Shown here: positions 1 to 11,390 of the stretch, piece after piece | How positions within the stretch are numbered: position 1 is the first letter of the stretch | How the letters are laid out: every line of letters starts with the position of its first letter | Assembly (NCBI RefSeq): GCF_026151205.1 | Contig: NC_087079.1 | Location: 310,001-374,000 of the forward strand | Source: Bolinopsis microptera | Taxonomy: Eukaryota; Ctenophora; Tentaculata; Lobata; Bolinopsidae | Direction of reading: 5' to 3' | Length of the DNA stretch: 64,000 nt | Notes under the pieces: model-generated | Told to the model about the DNA's origin: nothing | What the model saw: only the letters and a program-made list of their open reading frames with translations | Databases searched by the model: none | Program-made: the position numbers and the translations under genes

Positions 1-357
1 ACGCCCATATTTTATTGGTTTCTTATACAGGTAAAATATCTAGAATCGGCTTTTTTAGTATGAAGGAGTAATGTTAGCTGTTTAAAATTCGTTATTCAAA
101 TATAAATGTCATCAAGGCATTTCGTTTAATGTGGGTTTTAAGTTCTGATGATGTTGAGAACCACGCCCTTGGATGGCCACGCCCATTTAAGAAAATTAAA
201 TTTCAGAAATCCGTATTATTTTAGTTTTATTGTTTAATGATCTGAATTTTTTCACATTTCATATTTCCATATGTGATAGTAGTGCATAAATTGATGATAT
301 AAACGTTCTAAAGTGCTAAAAATATGGTAGAACTACATAATCTCTGGTCGAAAAATA
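1..357. other. Non-coding AT-rich sequence
   Basis: No open frame of note and no recognised element. Two short 'CCACGCCCAT'-like strings are present. The LINE reading frame that starts further right does not continue here, so this is either the flank of that LINE or part of whatever interrupted it. Confidence 0.4.
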
Positions 358-478
358 TCGTGTCAATTAATGTCAGTATTCCAAAATTTTGCAAAACTGA
401 CATTGACATTAATTGACATTAATTGACATTAATTGACATTAATTGACATTAATTGACATTAATTGACGTTGCATCACC
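358..478 (+). repeat. Hairpin plus 10-bp minisatellite module (copy A)
   Basis: An inverted repeat ATGTCAGT / ACTGACAT (with ATTTTGCAAA just before the second arm) is followed by about six copies of the 10-mer AATTGACATT, ending in GACGTTGCA and a short C-rich stretch. The same order (ATGTCAGT, ATTTTG.CAAA, ACTGACAT, 10-bp repeats, GTTGCAA, C run) recurs at 51454-51575 and, without the trailing end, at 49632-49742. It abuts and truncates the LINE reading frame to its right. It is probably the end of a non-autonomous transposon family; the class is unknown. Confidence 0.6.
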
Positions 479-2547
479 CCCTTACTGAGAATGTCATTAG
501 CAGTGAAAAAGGTATAAAGCCGTTTGTATATTATTTTTTCAAATATTTTACCAAAGATTGGCAATATTGACACAGGTCTATAATTTTCTATATTTTCTTT
601 ATTATCTTTTTTATGGATAGGAGTTACTTTGCCTATTTTGAATATGGATGGGAACGTGCCTTTTTGAATACATGTATTATACAAATTTGCTAATATGTTG
701 GATAAGAGATGAGCCGGTTTCTTGATAACTGCTATTGGTATATCACTGGCTTTTCCGTTAACGAATTCTTGAATTATTTCAAGAATCTCCTCAGGATGAG
801 TTTCTTCTAGATGTATTGAACTGTTGACTGATTTCGACATAAACTCAACAAATGATTGCATTGGTTGGATAGACAGTTGGTTCTCGGACAAAACCTTCTC
901 ATTTAAATTACTAGCTAAAGATGTAAAGTAACTATTGAATTTGTTTGCAATTGACCGCCTACAAATTACTCTAGTTCCATCTATAATGAAGTCATCTTTT
1001 AGCTGATTCTTCTTTTTGCCACAAAGCTCGTTAATTATTTGCCAGGTTTTTTTGGAATTATGGCTACTTTTCTCAAACTTTTCAGCATAATACCTGGTTT
1101 TGGCAGTTTTTATGGCAATTTTAAGATATTTTGAGTAGTCCTTGTAAACATTATGTTTTTCCAGATCCCCATCTGGAATTAACAATGTTTTTGTTTTTTT
1201 CCATTCGAAATAAAGTCTGGCTTTTTTCTCCACTGAGTTGATAAGGCCGTTTGTGATCCATGGATTTGTTATATTATTTCGTTTGGTGGTTTTTGGTGAA
1301 GCCAATTTGCAAGATATATCTATCTTTTCTTGAAACAGATCCATGAAGGATTCAAAAGAGTCACATCTGTGGTAGAATGTATCTATGTCGTTTTCAATTT
1401 CTTCACAGAGCTTATCAAGGTTTGCATTACTATAGTTATAATAAATGGTTGTTTTTTCAGGTGATTTATTCTGTTCCGAACTAGTATCAGAATTCATTAC
1501 TTGAAGGCAGAAAATGGGCTGGTGATGTGAAGCACTATCCTGAATTACTCCAGATATAGTTGATGAGTGAATGTCATTAGTGTGTATGTTATCAATGCAC
1601 GTTTTTGAGCAGTGGGGCATTTGGTGTGTGGGAATGGATATTGTGGGCGTGAACCCGTGACTATAAATAACTTCTTCGAATATATCTTCATCTGGGCCTG
1701 ATAAATTGGTTATGTTAACATTGAAGTCCCCTAATATGTATGCTTTATGTCCTTTCAGTGCAGTAAGAACTTCTTTATACTGTGCATTGAAGTTAGCAAG
1801 TGGATTGCTTGGTGAGCGGTATACAACTCCAACTGTTACTGGTTCTGGAGCATTACTTATTGTTACGAATAGGGACTCAAATTGCTCTGTACAAACAGAT
1901 AACTTTTCAATCACACTAAAGTTAAAGGAGTTGTAAATGTAGAGAGAAACTCCACTTCCTTTACTTTTTACCTGTTGTGTCTTATTAGAAACGAAGCGTT
2001 TTTGGTAACATGAAGTATAGTCTTTAATTTGGTACAGCTGACTATTACAGGGATCAATGTTTGTTTCTGCTAAACCTATCACAGAAAATTTGTGGTCTAT
2101 GCAGGTTAATTCTAAGGCCAATTTGTCAAAGTTAGTACCATTTCCATCAATATTTCGAAAGTAGTGTGAGAAAATGCGCTTTGATGTTGTTTGAGGAATC
2201 TGCTTTATGAGGTTGTTGAAGTTTTTAGTAGAATATGATTGACAGTTCTCAAGAGTTTTTGAGATTGTACCTATTGAGTCTATATAGTCGTGAGGTTCAT
2301 TGTCAAGTAGTTCGTTGTTTGAAAAGTGAGGTGCTTGATAGAATGGATTATAACGAATTATATCATGATTTTGAATACAATTTGAGCAGTAAGTTTTTTC
2401 TCTAAAAGTGGCAATGTTTTCCTGTGTTTTACATCTCTTGTGAATGATGCAATCACACTTATTGCAATTTATAAATTGGTGTCCAGCACGAATAGGTTTG
2501 CTGCAGCAGATACAGTTCTCACATATATTTGAATGTAAATCTAAAAT
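439..2547 (-). pseudogene. CR1-like LINE ORF2, 3'-truncated (zinc finger, endonuclease, start of RT)
   Basis: The frame is open from just inside a stop at 2548-2550 down to 439. The first ~60 residues are Cys/His-rich (pattern CENCICC, then INCNKC, KRC, YCSNC), a PHD/RING-like finger. Next comes an endonuclease/exonuclease/phosphatase domain (motifs VIGLAETN, YILGDFN, CIDNI; SASHH stands where SDH is expected), a linker, and the first RT blocks (KVTPIHKKD, ENYRPVSILP, FGKIFEKI). The frame is lost right after FTANDILSKG, and the last ~13 codons are encoded by the minisatellite module, so the catalytic RT motifs are missing. There is no ATG near the endonuclease. It resembles the intact LINE at 53.4-57.0 kb in domain order but is clearly diverged from it. 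It is a dead fragment. Confidence 0.8.
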
Positions 2548-2550
2548 CTA

Positions 2551-4664
2551 ACAGTTCTCGTGGACTTTTGCATCGTAACCTGACTTATTGAAGACTTTAT
2601 CCAACTCCCTAAATTTCATTCGAGAAGTGTTGAAGACGATAGAAGGTGTGACAAGATAACATGTAACCTCAATTAGATTCAACTCAACTGTTCGTCAATA
2701 AATCAATTTTGTTTGTATTTAATTGAAACCATTTGAAATCATTTGGTCTTACCTCGCATGTTAAGTCCGATAAGATGCATCAGAGTTTAAAACTTGCTAA
2801 GTTAAATTCAAAAGTGATCTCTGGAGACCAAGGTGGTCTCTGGAGACAAAGTTCGAAATTACAAATATGAGACCCCTCTATCAGAAGTCTCTTTCAACTT
2901 CATCCTTGCCCATATGATGATGTGGAAATCTAATTATTATAGGCTACAATGAGCATTTTAGTAACAAATAGCATGATAGATCTGAAATAGAAAAATAAAA
3001 TCCTTAAAAATATTTACACCCCAAGTTAAAAATATACATTCTTTATTTTTTTAAACACTATCAAATAAAGTGGTTGATCAGTCACTTGTGTCATTACGAC
3101 GACGTCGTTATATCAAGTCAAGATATTCCCCAAAATAATTGAAAGACGATTCCCGATCGAGAACGTTCTTGGTAGAAAAAGTTACTCAAGTTACATAAAT
3201 ATCAATGGAATTGCAATTTTTTGGATAAAACCAGTAAAGCTTACAAATTGCAAATAAAGCCCAAAACAAAGTAACACACTAAACAATGGTTGAGATGTGA
3301 TACATCCAAGCAGCCTAAGTCTGCAATAATATCATCTAAGTTAATCTAAAAGTAGCTCCAATGTTCATGCAACCAGACAGGTTCTACCAATTCAAAGAGT
3401 TAAGTAGGTTTCCATTCAGTCAGTAGTAAACAGTGTCTACTGATTAGCACTCTGCCCATGTGATGGAGAAGATTTGTACATATTTGATTGTTGAGATTTC
3501 ATATAATATTGGTAACAGTGGATAATTTCCGTCACCTGTGTATTGTGCTCTGTCAATTGCATCACTTGATATATATTATTGCCCACGTTAAGGGGCCTGT
3601 TAATAATTTATTAAATTATTAGCTATTTTAGATTTAATAATAATATAATAAAATAATTTGTGATAAATTAATAAATTAATTTACACTCAAAAATGTACAA
3701 AATTAACACAATTTTTACCTAGTGCAACACTGGTTTGGCGCGCGGCTGATCTAAAAAGTTTGGTTTGCATTTACTATCTACAGTGTACACCGTACATGAA
3801 AAGATAACTTACTGAATCTTTTAATACTAAATAAATATTAATTCAGATGTTGTTCAATGAGTTAGCCACAAAAATGTTCAAATTATGTAGGAGGGTAAAG
3901 GACACAATTGCTAGTAATGCTTCTTTGTGCCCGTTATGGTGTTGATAAATTTAGAGTATATGTAGTTAAATTTGCAATGTTGAGAACAACAACTCTTATT
4001 GCTCTACGAGGGTACTGAGGAAAGAAGGTGGACACCAAACGTGAGATTCAGCTATCAGAAGTCTCATACAACCTAATCCCTGCCCCTATTATGGAGTAGA
4101 TCATGTGTTTTGTTAAAATGTTTAAAAAAATATTATTGGTAGCAATGAATTGTGCTCTGCCAATTGCAACACAAAAAAATTGATTGTGCTCTACCAATTG
4201 CATCACTTGATTTAATTGAATGTATATATACTGTTAAATCTTAAAAGATACACAGGCCATAGAAGGGGCATTGTTAAAAGATCAAGCATCTTGTAAGGGC
4301 ATCCTTTAGTACAAATTTAGAGATACTGTAAGTCAAATATTTATGTTACAAGTGTACTGAAAATCTATTGAATTGTGAAAAATGAACTTCAATTCATAGT
4401 TTCCGGGTTCATGGATGCAACAGTGGTCAGTGTTAGGAGGAGAATCTCTTAACTTACTCAATTGATAGCTGATGCAAACGGTTATTAAGTAACTACATTG
4501 TAAAAGTGGACAAATGAGTTGTTTGAGACATAATTTGGGTCAGCTCTATTGTAAATTGAGTCGACATGGTAACTGTGGTAACATCAGAGCATTGGCAAAT
4601 ATGTATAAGATATTTAATAGGCAGTAATCCCTTACTCCTATACATATAATAATATATAAAATTT
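2551..4664. repeat. Non-coding tract with a degenerate direct duplication
   Basis: No gene seen. Stretches of 2870-3600 recur in diverged form at 4040-4240: 'TATCAGAAGTCTC', and 'GTGCTCTGTCAATTGCATCA' near 3545 with variants near 4150 and 4185. This suggests an old dispersed or tandem repeat. A local motif around 2815-2855 (TCTCTGGAGAC twice) can pair with itself. Confidence 0.4.
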
Positions 4665-5134
4665 CCCATATCCAAAAACCCGCATTCTCGCATTCTAAGA
4701 ATGTAGGAAATTTTTAAAAGTAGGAAATTTTTTACAAAAAGTAGGAAATTCGAGAGCCAACTCTGAGAATTTTCGATAATATTTCAATAGGAATTTAAGT
4801 GAAAGAGCAGACAATTTATCCCAATAAAAATTGAAATCAGAAAATAGTATGCTAAAATCGTTCTCTATTGTCAGATTCGTTCCAGGAGGCCAAATCTAGT
4901 TTAAATTTCCAAAATTTTCAAAATTTTCGGGGGCTTCGCCCCCAAAAGTAACCTAGGATTATCTATTAAAAAGCATTCCGGGCCCTAAAAAAGTAAAATT
5001 GAGAATCTGGAATCCGCCATGAAAAATCTTTGAACCGCCGCGAATACAAAGACTTTTTATGCGAGCGAAGCGAGTGGGCCACAGAAAACGAAAAAATTGA
5101 GAATGTAGGAAATTAAAAATTTTTTGGATATGGG
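4665..5134. mobile_element. MITE, hAT-like, 470 bp
   Basis: The ends are inverted: CCCATATCCAAAAA on the left and TTTTTTGGATATGGG on the right. They are flanked by a perfect 8-bp direct repeat TAAAATTT (4657-4664 and 5135-5142). Subterminal GAATGTAGGAAAT motifs recur inside both ends, and an internal GGGGGCTTCGCCCCC hairpin is present. There is no transposase frame. An 8-bp duplication is typical of hAT transposons; the exact superfamily is inference. Confidence 0.75.
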
Positions 5135-5557
5135 TAAAATTTATTTCAATCATAGCCCCAACTCGTTTCATAACCTTCTTTTTAATGTCATCAATATGAA
5201 ATTTGTAATTTAAATTTTTGTCTGCCATTATTCTTTGGTATTTGGTCACTTTACATTCCTTGATAGAGAAGCTGGTGTTGTAGCCTTTATAAGAAAACGT
5301 GAACGAATTAAGTCCTCAAATTTACCAATAACATTATGTTCATTAAAATACAATTATAGATCTATATTCTATTATAGTTGACTGTCACCCTATTTATGCC
5401 CCACAACAACAGTTATACTCCATTCAATACAATTACACTTTTTATATATAATATTACATTTAATTTGACATGCTCACTTTGATCCAAAAAGTATAGAGGC
5501 CCACAAATTTGGTACAGCAATTGATGCATTCCCTTCTTGTTTAAAGATGGGTCCCTC

Positions 5558-5846
5558 CAGTGGCGTAACGTTGCCTGTTGGCGCCCCCCTGCCGAAAAAA
5601 GCGCCCCCCTGTTGGCGCCCCCTCCCCTTTTGGTGCCCCTCCCTAAAATTGAACAAATTAGGTGATTTTAGAGAATACGCCGGTAAAATCTCTAAAAAAG
5701 TGTGTATCTAGAGCAAAACGCGCAGTTTTGCTAGTACTTTAGTTAAGTTTTCGAAATTGTCCCACATTCAAACGACGATTTGGCGCCCCCCTAAGACGGC
5801 GCCCCCCTGCACAGCGGGGTCAGCAGGGCTTTTCGTTACGCCACTG
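5558..5846. mobile_element. MITE, hAT-like, 289 bp
   Basis: Terminal inverted repeats CAGTGGCGTAACG / CGTTACGCCACTG are flanked by a perfect 8-bp duplication GGTCCCTC (5550-5557 and 5847-5854). The interior is rich in GGCGCCCCCCTG repeats. The CAG...CTG ends with an 8-bp duplication fit the hAT superfamily. It is non-coding and must depend on a transposase made elsewhere. Confidence 0.8.
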
Positions 5847-5854
5847 GGTCCCTC

Positions 5855-8716
5855 CTAACTTTGATCTAAAATTTGATTAAACATTCTAATCAGCTAACTG
5901 TTCTATTATAGCCTTAATGGTATTGACCTGCACCATGACTTGATTGCAGATGGTTGACGGATGTGTGATATGAACCCTAATCCCAGTACCCAGAATGGTG
6001 AGTCTATTCTTTTTTTATAACTTTATCAAATTGGACATGGTGTATTATATGTTATCAGAGCCTTCTGTCCAATTCTGTTATCTTATCTATTTTTAATACA
6101 TCTTTAAACAGATTTTGCAAATAATTTGTAACTTCCAGTTTACAGTACATTCATATCTTAGAGATGTCACCTACTACTAATTTCGTAAACAGCACAAAAG
6201 TAGAGTGTAGATTGTAGAGTTAAACTGAATCAGTCACTGATCAGAGTACTTACTTGAAATGAAAATGATTGATCAGGTGGGTGATGACTGATGCTGCTTT
6301 AATGCTTTATATCCCAGTTCAATTTGTAACGGAGTTTTATATTAACAGGAAACGATGTAACAGAGTTTTGTTCCATGAGTATTTTTAATAGTATTGTGAA
6401 GTGTTGTAACTGTTTAGATATTAAATTTTATAATAAACTATGTTTTAAAACTTTTTAGCAGGGTAGAATTTGCTAGGTGGGTTTCTATAATTGTCTGTTG
6501 AAAATTTAAGTTTTCGATCCATACTATTTATTGTTAATAAAATGCTCATTGTAGCCAGTTATTTTTTAAGATTTTCATCATCTTGAAACAGAGTCAATAT
6601 ATTTTAATGTTGCCATGGGGCGGGTGGCAAATCCCCATTTATCGTAGTCCGATAGTTTCACTGCATCCTAATATTACAATAGAACCTCCTTACAATACCC
6701 CTTCTATTCTCACAAACTTTAGTTAGTTAGCCTGTATTTGGCCTAGTCATGCTGGAAATGTTAATTATCAGAACTCACAACGCATTTGTTGGGGAGATCA
6801 CAACTGTTATCAAGCACAGCTATTTTGTACTTATCTTTGACTTTCACTCCAGCTGTCTTTGTTATGCTCTATAAATAGGGAAACTACAGGATGTCCCCCA
6901 AAAAAAGGCGACTCAGTGATTGCTGTTGTTATTGCTGTTGATTACAAACGTCTTGAGATCGTAATTTATCATTTACAGTGACTGTAGGGTTGACCTTTGG
7001 ACTCTGGTGACTGTGAAGGATTTTTCAGACTTAAAGTTCATGCGAGGGTGTGGCAGCTTCATGAAGGTCTGCAAACTGTTCCAGGTTCCCCTACAGATAG
7101 TATAATAGTAATAACAGATGACATCAATTAATCATTAAATTAAACTTTTAAAAAAAACAGAGTTTTTAAGAAATCTTTTTTCGTGCTCTTATTTACATAA
7201 CAGATAACCAACTTGGAAGACAGATGGAAGTTGACGAAGTATATTAGATGTTAAGGGTTTGTACAGTATACTTCTAAGCAAATACTTGTTGGATGAAAAG
7301 TAAATAGTTATAGTCAGGTGACATAGTACTTTTGACCACTTGCACTGTTCAGGATAGACAATTAATTTATTTATTACCTTAGTCAGAATATTTTTACTGA
7401 GTTTGCAGTGCAGTATACTATTATAGTAGTTTTTAACAATTCATAGAACTGATTTAATTGTGCTTCACAGCTTGAGAAGCATCTTTAAATTATTTAATAA
7501 CCAGAAACCTGCTGGTAGCAATATCAGGATTTTTTAAATCAGTGTAATGGTCCGGTTTCTTTTCTCATATAGCACCACGGCGAACCGTTTACAGCTGTTT
7601 TATTTTTATCGACGCTGATGACAACGTTTCAAGTATCCCATAATCTGTATTTTTTGTAACGCATCCAAAAATATCAGTAACAACTGAAGTTATGAACAGT
7701 GCAGTTATATATTTTGTGCGTAGACGTGAGTCTTGAGGTATTCATGACGTATCATGAAGCACCAAATTGTGCAATCCTGCATTGTATCTGATCACGTACT
7801 TACAATCTTTTGATTATGTCACGAAACTAAGCAGTAAACCTTTATTATAGTCTCACTTCCGACGTTAACAACAAAAGCGGCCTACATATCTTTTAAAATC
7901 GCGACTCTTTAACTCTATTTGCGAGCTAAAATGAGTATCAGGCATCAGCAAAAGGTCACTTTTTGATAAATTTTCCGGTTTTTAAAGCCCAAACTGTCTC
8001 GTGAATTATTAAAATCAGCTTTATAATTTTGTAAAATTGAGTTACAAGTTGAGCACAGTGTCTAATACCCCTTAGGGTTGCACTCTTGGGCCTAAGGGTA
8101 CAGTTAGGGTCTCTTTATATGTGCACATTACATGTGACAGGGGCGTTATGGCTGTACTGGGGTGCATAATCTGCATAATAATATAATGTACATATTACAT
8201 AGTATAGGGGTGCGGGCCAATTTACTTTATTGTTTATGTGACTCTTATGTAATTATAGGATCATGAGTTTCGGTTATATATTCATGTTATCGTCTTATAT
8301 ATTAACGTTAACACATGTTTTACTTCAGAAAACCCATCAAAATGTGAAAAAACGTGAGTCAATCATAATATTTTGTCTGCAGTTTCATTTACATTTAAAC
8401 AGTTCTGATTGTTACGTAATGTTCAATTAAAATTCTTATTTCTTCTCTTTGAATTTCAACAACACTGCTTAACTTCATTATATGTATTAAGTAATACTTG
8501 GTTATTATGATTAAGACTAACAAATATTCTGCGCTCATTCGTCGGCTAAACGTTTAAGTTGTCGCAGAAATAAAAATTGAAAAATTCGATTCCAGTCTGA
8601 GGCAAACTACATTGTTTTGCAAATAAGATACCATTTACTTTTTATCACTTCGAGATGGCAGGGCCTACTCTCATGCTGTCTATATGTGTCATGTGATGAT
8701 TAACTCTGAAAAACTA
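5855..8716. other. Non-coding tract, no feature recognised
   Basis: Stop codons are frequent in all frames. I saw no convincing exon, element ends or RNA gene. It could be intergenic or intronic. Confidence 0.4.
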
Positions 8717-8789
8717 GGGGACAACTGGGGAATGATCCCTGAACCTCGACATATCGCGTGTCTTGCTCTACCTATTGAGCTACTGTCCC
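8717..8789 (-). other. tRNA-like sequence (degenerate tRNA or tRNA-derived SINE head)
   Basis: Read on the minus strand, the 73 nt have a 7-bp acceptor pairing (GGGACAG with TTGTCCC), a clean D arm GCTC-loop-GAGC that matches the pol III A box (TAGCTCAATAGG), and a four-pair anticodon stem GACA/TGTC with loop CGCGATA. A 3' arm of CAGGG/CCCAG with a 7-nt loop has one mismatch. Position 33 is G rather than U and the T loop is not TTCRA-like, so a working tRNA is unlikely. It is more likely a decayed tRNA or the head of a SINE. Confidence 0.4.
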
Positions 8790-9186
8790 TGATTTTCAGA
8801 GCGAAATCACCACTCATATACAGCACAGTTTCATGCTTTTTTACTTTTTGTTTACTCTAAAACATAATCATGTTTTTGACTAAACAAATAGGGGCACTGA
8901 TTATGATACTATATATATTGTGATGTTATTTATTCTCAGAGGTGCAATATTAGAGAATGTGCTGTGTGAAAATAGCAGCAGCACAGTCTCAGAGTCAGTG
9001 TTACTGGAGGTCGTCCGTAAGGAGGTTAGTTTTATTAATTATTATCTTACTTTTATTAATTATTATCCTGTTTATTTTATTTAGTGCGATCTGCGTTAAT
9101 ACAATATAGTTTACAGACTTGACTACAGACGGCGGATCTTCCCAATTTTCTCAATAAATCTTAAACATGGATGATCCTTAGATATA

Positions 9187-9345
9187 CAGGGTGGCCCAGA
9201 AGTAACTGCCCATAGCAAGCCTTAAAAGTATAGCTCAAATGATTCGTGTCAGAATTGCACCACAATTTTATGGATTACAGATATGGGTCAAACTTAATTC
9301 CTTGAAATTTTCGTAACATCTTACAAGGGATGTGGCATGCCACTC
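9187..9345 (+). repeat. Solo end of a CAGGGTGGCCCA.AAGT transposon family
   Basis: It starts TA|CAGGGTGGCCCAGAAGTAACT and stays recognisably similar to the left arm of the 49261-51919 element for about 150 bp, including GATGTGGCATGCCACTCCCTCT. I found no matching right end nearby, so this is a truncated copy. Confidence 0.6.
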
Positions 9346-10084
9346 CCTCTCTTGTTTTTTATGTTTGTTTGTTTGGGGCTGGCTTTTACACCAGTCAATG
9401 TTTACTCAAAATATATAATAATTGTAATAATCAATATTAATCCCCGAAGGGCACGCAAATTACATGTCAACGAACTCATATTTATTTCGTCTAGATTTTA
9501 TCAGTTGATTCTGATGACCCTGATCTGCAAACACATTTGAAAGCTTAAACGTTTATATCAAATTCTTTACTTGATAATACTGTCGTAGGTGTTTTATCAG
9601 TATAGGTTTGCGCTAGTTGGCAGTGAAATATGGAATGTGCTGTCAGGATGGCACGATAAGTGATTTAGATTCTTAGGTTATTCTCGGTAGTTGATTTGTT
9701 GAGTGCCTGATCTTGCTGATTTACGTAGCCCGGGTAAATTATGTAACAGAAAAGTTGGCCATTCTTCATCGTTTCCTGAGCTTTGTAGTTCTATCATTAC
9801 ACGCTTTGCTGATTTCTTATAAATGCTTATTGAGAAAATGCTAGATGGGCAAGTTATGCGACTAATGTTGTGCTCGGTAATAGCTAATATAGGACCTTTA
9901 TACAGAACACTAGCGCGTAGATCTGGTTGAGAGTACGTTGTTAGCCAGTCGATATTGTCGTCATAAGACGTGCCATACTTTGGTAAATCGGGAGGAAATA
10001 AGTCTTTTATCGACGACGGCAGAAGGCCAGGCATGTAATTGCCCATTTATTCCTAAACTTTTGGTCAAATAGGTTGTCCCCCTC
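9346..10084. other. Unassigned tract with a minus-strand open frame
   Basis: A minus-strand frame of about 122 codons (9678-10046) reads smoothly and contains YKKSAKRVMIEL, but I do not recognise it and see no splice signals that place it in a gene. Its upstream edge carries GCCCATTTATTCCT, a string repeated at about 10634, 11301 and 11538, so it may belong to the same repeat family as the tandem duplication to its right. Confidence 0.25.
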
Positions 10085-11390
10085 TCACTCCAATTCCTAG
10101 CTGTCATCCATTTTTAATTCCTAGCCACTCGTATTCCACGATCCCTGAACTTAGGATATATTAAGAGTGGTGACGTGGCTTTTAATGAGTTTTAATTTCT
10201 TGAGCTGGTTAATAAAGCGCCTCCCTCACCGTAGCTTCTCCACCACTTCCCTAAGTTAGAGAGTTAGCAGTGGTTTTATTACTACTATATAGTTATATTC
10301 ATTATTCTAGAGAATCTTATCAATCTGAGCTCCCTGGTTCGTATGACGGTAAATATAGTTAGTAACTATATGGCGTTTTTACCATTTCTGTCTAACCTGG
10401 TTATGATGGAAATGATAGTTGCTGTGACAAGTAACCATTTATCGTGTGAAGCCCGCCGCTTTCGAGTCGTTAATGAAGCTAAGGTTTTGTCGGCTGAGAA
10501 TTTAGTTACAGACAAAGATTTTATTGGCCAATCAAAGGATCGGCTAAATTGTATTATCTGCAAGGGATCGATCTGTGAAAAATGTTTCGAATATTGAAGT
10601 TAATGGAGGGGGCCGGGGGCAACCCCATGCCCATTTATTCCTCCAATATTGATCAAATGTGCATTGTGCATCGCCTTTAAGACAGCTAAAACTTGATTAA
10701 TGATGAAAATCAATTATATCTCACTCCAATTCCTAGCTGTCATCCATTTTTAATTCCTAGCCACTCGTATTCCACGATCCCTGAACTTAGGATATATTAA
10801 GAGTGGTGACGTGGCTTTTAATGAGTTTTAATTTCTTGAGCTGGTTAATAAAGCGCCTCCCTCACCGTAGCTTCTCCACCACTTCCCTAAGTTAGAGAGT
10901 TAGCAGTGGTTTTATCACTACTATATAGTTATATTCATTATTCTAGAGAATCTTATCAATCTGAGCTCCCTGGTTCGTATGACGGTAAATATAGTTAGTA
11001 ACTCTCTCAATTTCAATATCTGACAGTACTGAGCTGGTAGAGGCATTTTTACCATTTCTGTCTAACCTGGTTATGATGGAAATGATAGTTGCTGTGACAA
11101 GTAACCATTTATCGTGTGAAGCCCGCCGCATTCGAGTCGTTAATGAAGCTAAGGTTTTGTCGGCTGAGAATTTAGTTACAGACAAAGATTTTATTGGCCA
11201 ATCAAAGGATCGGCTAAATTGTATTATCTGCAAGGGATCGATCTGTGAAAAATATTTCGAATATTGAAGTTAATGGAGGGGGCCGGGGGCAACCCGATGC
11301 CCATTTATTCCTCCAATATTGATCAAATGTGCATTGTGCATCGCCTTTAAGACAGCTAAAACTTGATTAATGATGAAAATCAATTATATC
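10085..11390. repeat. Tandem direct duplication, two units of 636 and 670 bp
   Basis: Unit 1 (10085-10720) and unit 2 (10721-11390) are almost identical. They differ by a handful of substitutions (for example TTTCGAG versus ATTCGAG, and CCCCATG versus CCCGATG) and by about 34 extra bases in unit 2 around 11004-11045. Each unit carries overlapping short frames on both strands; the minus-strand one contains QFSRSFDWPIKSL. I do not recognise the product. The near-identity implies a recent duplication. Confidence 0.85.
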
